The notes beneath the pieces were generated by a model that was not told where the DNA came from, ran no database searches, and saw nothing but the letters and a program-made list of their open reading frames with translations. From Actinomycetota bacterium (GTDB lineage Bacteria > Actinomycetota > Acidimicrobiia > Acidimicrobiales > Ilumatobacteraceae), in contig WLEX01000033.1 of the NCBI GenBank assembly GCA_009704065.1, positions 1-8,836 on the forward strand: a stretch of DNA of 8,836 nt. Reading direction: 5' to 3'. A program made the translations under genes and the position numbers. Shown piece after piece: positions 6,194-8,836 of the stretch (positions within the stretch are counted from its first letter, which is position 1; every line of letters begins with the position of its first letter).

Positions 6194-8324
6194 CGAACCA
6201 CTCACACTGCGCGACCTCGATCAGTTGGGTCTCGAGCGCATCAAGGGAATTGGCCCCAAAACAGTTACCGCCCTCGAGAGTCTCGAAATTCGCAGTGTTC
6301 TCGATTTGCTTGAGACGTATCCCCGTCGTTACATCGACCGCACCAATATGGCCACCATCGCTGAATTAGAGGAAGGTGTTCCTTCGCTATTGGTTGTCAC
6401 TGTTACATCTTCAAAACTCATCCCTACTCGTGGGCGCGGTCGCGGCATGGTGAAGGTCGTGGTGTCTGATGGCAGGCGCAGTTTGCCACTCACATTTTTT
6501 AATCAGGCGTGGCGCGAGAAGCAATTACAACCCGGGTTAGAAGTCGCGGTGTTTGGCAAAGCCGATTTATATAACGGCACATTGCAAATGACAAATCCCG
6601 TTGTCGATCTTGTCGGAAATCAAACAGGTCGCATCCTTCCCATTTATCCGCAGAGTGAAAAATCTCGCATCACCACCAAGGATCTCGGTACGTGGATCGA
6701 AGATGCACTGAACAAATGTGCACCACGAGGTTTTGCCGACACAGTGCCAGCAGATCTAGTAGCCAAACATCAATTCATCGCACGCGGTGAGGCGATGCGC
6801 AATATTCACGTGCCCGATTCGGCTGAAGCACATGCCGCTGCGCGTCGCCGCTTGGCCTTCGACGAAGTACTTCGCGTTCAGCTCATGTTGGTAGGCCGTA
6901 AAGCGCAGTGGGAACGCGACTCTGCAGGCTTTAGTCACGAAATCTCTGGACATCTCATCGATGGCTTTATGAAAGCGTTGCCGTTTCCTCTCACGGGTGC
7001 TCAGAAACGAACGATTGCCGAAATTTATAAAGATGTTTCTTCGGCAACTCCCATGCATCGCTTGTTGCAGGGTGACGTTGGTTCCGGGAAAACATTGGTC
7101 GCTGTTGCCACCATGTTGGCTGCAGTACAAGGTGGGCATCAGGCAGCAATCATGGCCCCCACAGAAGTATTGGCAGACCAGCACGCCATTGGTATTCGAT
7201 CACTGTTGGCGTCACTCAAGATTTCTGACGAGTCCAATTTATTTGGTGACCGTCAGCTGCGAATCGAATTGCTCACAAACAAGGTGACAGGCGAACAGCG
7301 AAAGTCGGTGCTCGCCGGCTTGGCCGACGGTTCAGTCGATATTGCTATCGGGACGCACGCACTCATTCAAGATTCGGTGTCGTTTCACAGTCTTGGTGTC
7401 GTTGTTGTCGATGAACAACACCGTTTTGGTGTGGAACAGCGTTCTCGTCTGCGCGATAAGGCACAAGAATCTGAAGCAGGGCTCATGCCCGATGTATTGG
7501 TGATGACAGCGACTCCCATTCCGCGAACAGCTGCCATGACTGTGTACGGAGATCTCGACGTAAGTGTTCTCGATGAACTACCACCAGGTCGTACTCCGAT
7601 TTCTACGTCGTGGGTGAATACACCTGTCGACATTGAAACGATGTGGAGCAATATTCGAGAGCGACTTGCTGCAGGCGAACAGGCATACGTGGTGTGTCCT
7701 CTTATTGAAGAGAGTGAGAAACTCGAAGTTGCATCGGCTCAAGAAACGTATGACCAGTTGATGGAACAAGATTTACGTGGGTTCACTGTTGGGTTGTTGC
7801 ACGGACGCATGTCTTCGGCAGACAAAGAATCTGTTATGGCATCGTTTCGTTCTGGTGCCACACAAGTTTTGGTTGCCACCACTGTGATTGAAGTAGGAGT
7901 CGATGTTCCCAATGCCACGAGCATGGTGATTCTCGATGCCAATCGATTTGGAATCGCTCAGTTGCACCAGTTGCGGGGTCGCGTCGGGCGAGGAAAGTTG
8001 GCATCACAGTGTTATCTCGTCACACAAAGTGGCGAACCATCACCCCGTATCGAGGCTCTTGTTGCATCTACCGATGGGTTCGTGCTGGCTGAAGAAGATC
8101 TCAAACTGCGTGGTGAAGGAACCATCATGAGTGTCAACCAGAAAGGGCAAAGCGATTTGACCCTCGCGTCGTTACAGCGCGACTTGGAGCTCATTCAGTG
8201 GGCTCGGGATGCCGCTACCGAAATAATTGCAGCCGATCCCACGCTGTCGTCACTGCCTCTCTTGCGTGATGAGCTCGATTTGGTGTTTTCCGACCGTGAC
8301 GAAGAGTTCCTCTTTAAGTCGTAA
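6186..8324 (+). CDS. recG: ATP-dependent DNA helicase RecG
   Basis: A superfamily 2 helicase that remodels stalled replication forks and branch-migrates Holliday junctions. Counting from the TTG at 6186 (712 residues), an N-terminal region with 'IKGIGPKT' leads to the OB-fold wedge domain (about 50-150). The helicase motifs are: Walker A GDVGSGKT (297-304), the DEQH box in 'VVVDEQHRFG' (409-412), 'TATPIPRT' (441-448), 'DELPPGR' (463-469) and 'QLRGRVGRG' (motif VI, about 595-603). The C-terminal translocation region reads 'LRGEGTIMSVNQKGQ', where many RecG proteins have 'RGPGE.LGTRQ.G'; the key Gln is kept, but the preceding Arg is Asn. The start is uncertain: there is no ATG near the N terminus and no good ribosome site. 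The TTG gives an 8-base overlap with the upstream gene; a GTG at 6153 would add 11 residues. Translation is probably coupled to the FakA-like gene. Confidence 0.97.
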   Translation: MSSEPLTLRDLDQLGLERIKGIGPKTVTALESLEIRSVLDLLETYPRRYIDRTNMATIAELEEGVPSLLVVTVTSSKLIPTRGRGRGMVKVVVSDGRRSLPLTFFNQAWREKQLQPGLEVAVFGKADLYNGTLQMTNPVVDLVGNQTGRILPIYPQSEKSRITTKDLGTWIEDALNKCAPRGFADTVPADLVAKHQFIARGEAMRNIHVPDSAEAHAAARRRLAFDEVLRVQLMLVGRKAQWERDSAGFSHEISGHLIDGFMKALPFPLTGAQKRTIAEIYKDVSSATPMHRLLQGDVGSGKTLVAVATMLAAVQGGHQAAIMAPTEVLADQHAIGIRSLLASLKISDESNLFGDRQLRIELLTNKVTGEQRKSVLAGLADGSVDIAIGTHALIQDSVSFHSLGVVVVDEQHRFGVEQRSRLRDKAQESEAGLMPDVLVMTATPIPRTAAMTVYGDLDVSVLDELPPGRTPISTSWVNTPVDIETMWSNIRERLAAGEQAYVVCPLIEESEKLEVASAQETYDQLMEQDLRGFTVGLLHGRMSSADKESVMASFRSGATQVLVATTVIEVGVDVPNATSMVILDANRFGIAQLHQLRGRVGRGKLASQCYLVTQSGEPSPRIEALVASTDGFVLAEEDLKLRGEGTIMSVNQKGQSDLTLASLQRDLELIQWARDAATEIIAADPTLSSLPLLRDELDLVFSDRDEEFLFKS

Positions 8325-8364
8325 TCAGTTCGTACTACGGTGAGGGCAGAACAGGGGGTGTTCG
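8325..8364 (+). promoter_or_regulatory. Short spacer with strong ribosome site before the dehydrogenase gene
   Basis: Forty bases separate recG from the next gene. AGGGGG at 8353-8358, six bases before the ATG, is the best ribosome site in the right-hand block. No terminator hairpin is visible, so read-through from recG is likely. Confidence 0.5.
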
Positions 8365-8836
8365 ATGGAACTCACAGATCGTCATGTCGTGGTCACGGGT
8401 GGATCACGGGGAATCGGTGAGCAACTCGCACGGCATTTTGCCGAGCGTGGAGCTCGAGTCACGGTAGTTGCGCGCAGTGTCGATGCACTCCATAAAGTTG
8501 CTGCAGATATTGGCGGCAACGCCGTTGTGGCAGATCTCACCGACGATCTCGCGGTCGATGGACTGATCGAACATATCGAGATGAAGTTCGGTGCAATTGA
8601 TGTGTTGGTTAACAACGCAGGCCTAGAAACCTCTACGGCATTTGCCGTGGAAGATGAACGCGAAATTCGTGCCGTATCGCGCGTGAACTTAGAAGTTCCA
8701 CTCATGCTTACACGTCATGTGTTGCCTGGCATGTTGCAACGCAATAGTGGGCACATTGTTTTTGTTTCATCGCTTGCTGGCACCGCAGGGTTTCCGGGTA
8801 TGTCGGTGTATGGCGCCACCAAAGCCGGCATTCTTA
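8365..8836 (+). CDS. Short-chain dehydrogenase/reductase (SDR), N-terminal part
   Basis: The first 157 codons of a classical SDR; the gene runs off the right edge of the window. It begins 'MELTDRHVVVTGGSRGIGE': the TGGSRGIG dinucleotide-binding loop is at 11-18 and Arg15 in it, with Arg37 after strand 2, favours NADP(H). Asp57 in 'VADLTD' and NNAG (83-86) are the usual cofactor and structural motifs. The catalytic set is complete: Asn108, Ser136, Tyr149 and Lys153 ('YGATK'). These enzymes oxidise alcohols or reduce ketones; the substrate depends on the missing C-terminal part. An excellent ribosome site precedes the ATG. It follows recG on the same strand by 40 bases; its role in relation to recG is not evident, and it may simply share the transcript. 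Confidence 0.93.
   Translation, partial: MELTDRHVVVTGGSRGIGEQLARHFAERGARVTVVARSVDALHKVAADIGGNAVVADLTDDLAVDGLIEHIEMKFGAIDVLVNNAGLETSTAFAVEDEREIRAVSRVNLEVPLMLTRHVLPGMLQRNSGHIVFVSSLAGTAGFPGMSVYGATKAGIL

Noticed and set aside
8382..8705. Open frame of 107 codons on the - strand
   Set aside because: It is antisense to the SDR gene, which has all its cofactor and catalytic motifs; the Ser/Thr/Ala-rich product is a shadow.
1..8836. CRISPR array, insertion sequence, tRNA, rRNA or phage/defence module
   Set aside because: Read on both strands, the window shows no regularly spaced repeats, no transposase or integrase, no terminal inverted repeats and no recognisable RNA gene; nearly all bases are assigned to housekeeping-type genes.

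Overview
This window is an ordinary, densely packed stretch of bacterial chromosome. The gene set points to the Actinobacteria: a GTP-type PEP carboxykinase, a PIG-L deacetylase with a mycothiol-enzyme-like Zn site, a family III CoA transferase, and a FakA-like protein of the actinobacterial kind. By eye the GC content is near one half, which is low for the group. Together with many GTG/TTG starts and tight spacing, this would fit a streamlined aquatic lineage such as some Acidimicrobiia. That placement is inference only.

Left block, + strand (1-2071): the 3' end of a family III (CaiB/BaiF, racemase-like) CoA transferase; a PIG-L/LmbE Zn deacetylase whose GTG start directly follows the previous stop; a histidine phosphatase joined to it by an ATGA overlap; and a small four-helix membrane protein. 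They look like one transcription unit, which ends in a strong, symmetric terminator at 2077-2109.

Middle block, - strand (4397 back to 2120): rpmB (ribosomal protein L28), then 11 nt later a 73-residue protein that looks like a cold-shock domain without its RNA-binding motifs, then pckG, the GTP-dependent PEP carboxykinase. pckG converges on the left block and shares its terminator.

Right block, + strand (4511-8836): a FakA/YloV-like DhaL-domain protein, recG overlapping its end, and the first 157 codons of a short-chain dehydrogenase cut by the window edge. rpmB divergent from fakA-like plus recG is a widespread bacterial neighbourhood. The cold-shock-like gene and pckG behind rpmB, and the dehydrogenase behind recG, are the local variations.

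I see no mobile element, CRISPR array, tRNA, rRNA, phage gene or defence system, and no clear sign of a new multi-gene system. The two points most worth a second look are in the middle block. In pckG, the residue that aligns with the Mn-binding His of the family (His264 in rat PEPCK) is Leu240. The cold-shock-like protein keeps the fold signature but has lost both RNP motifs.
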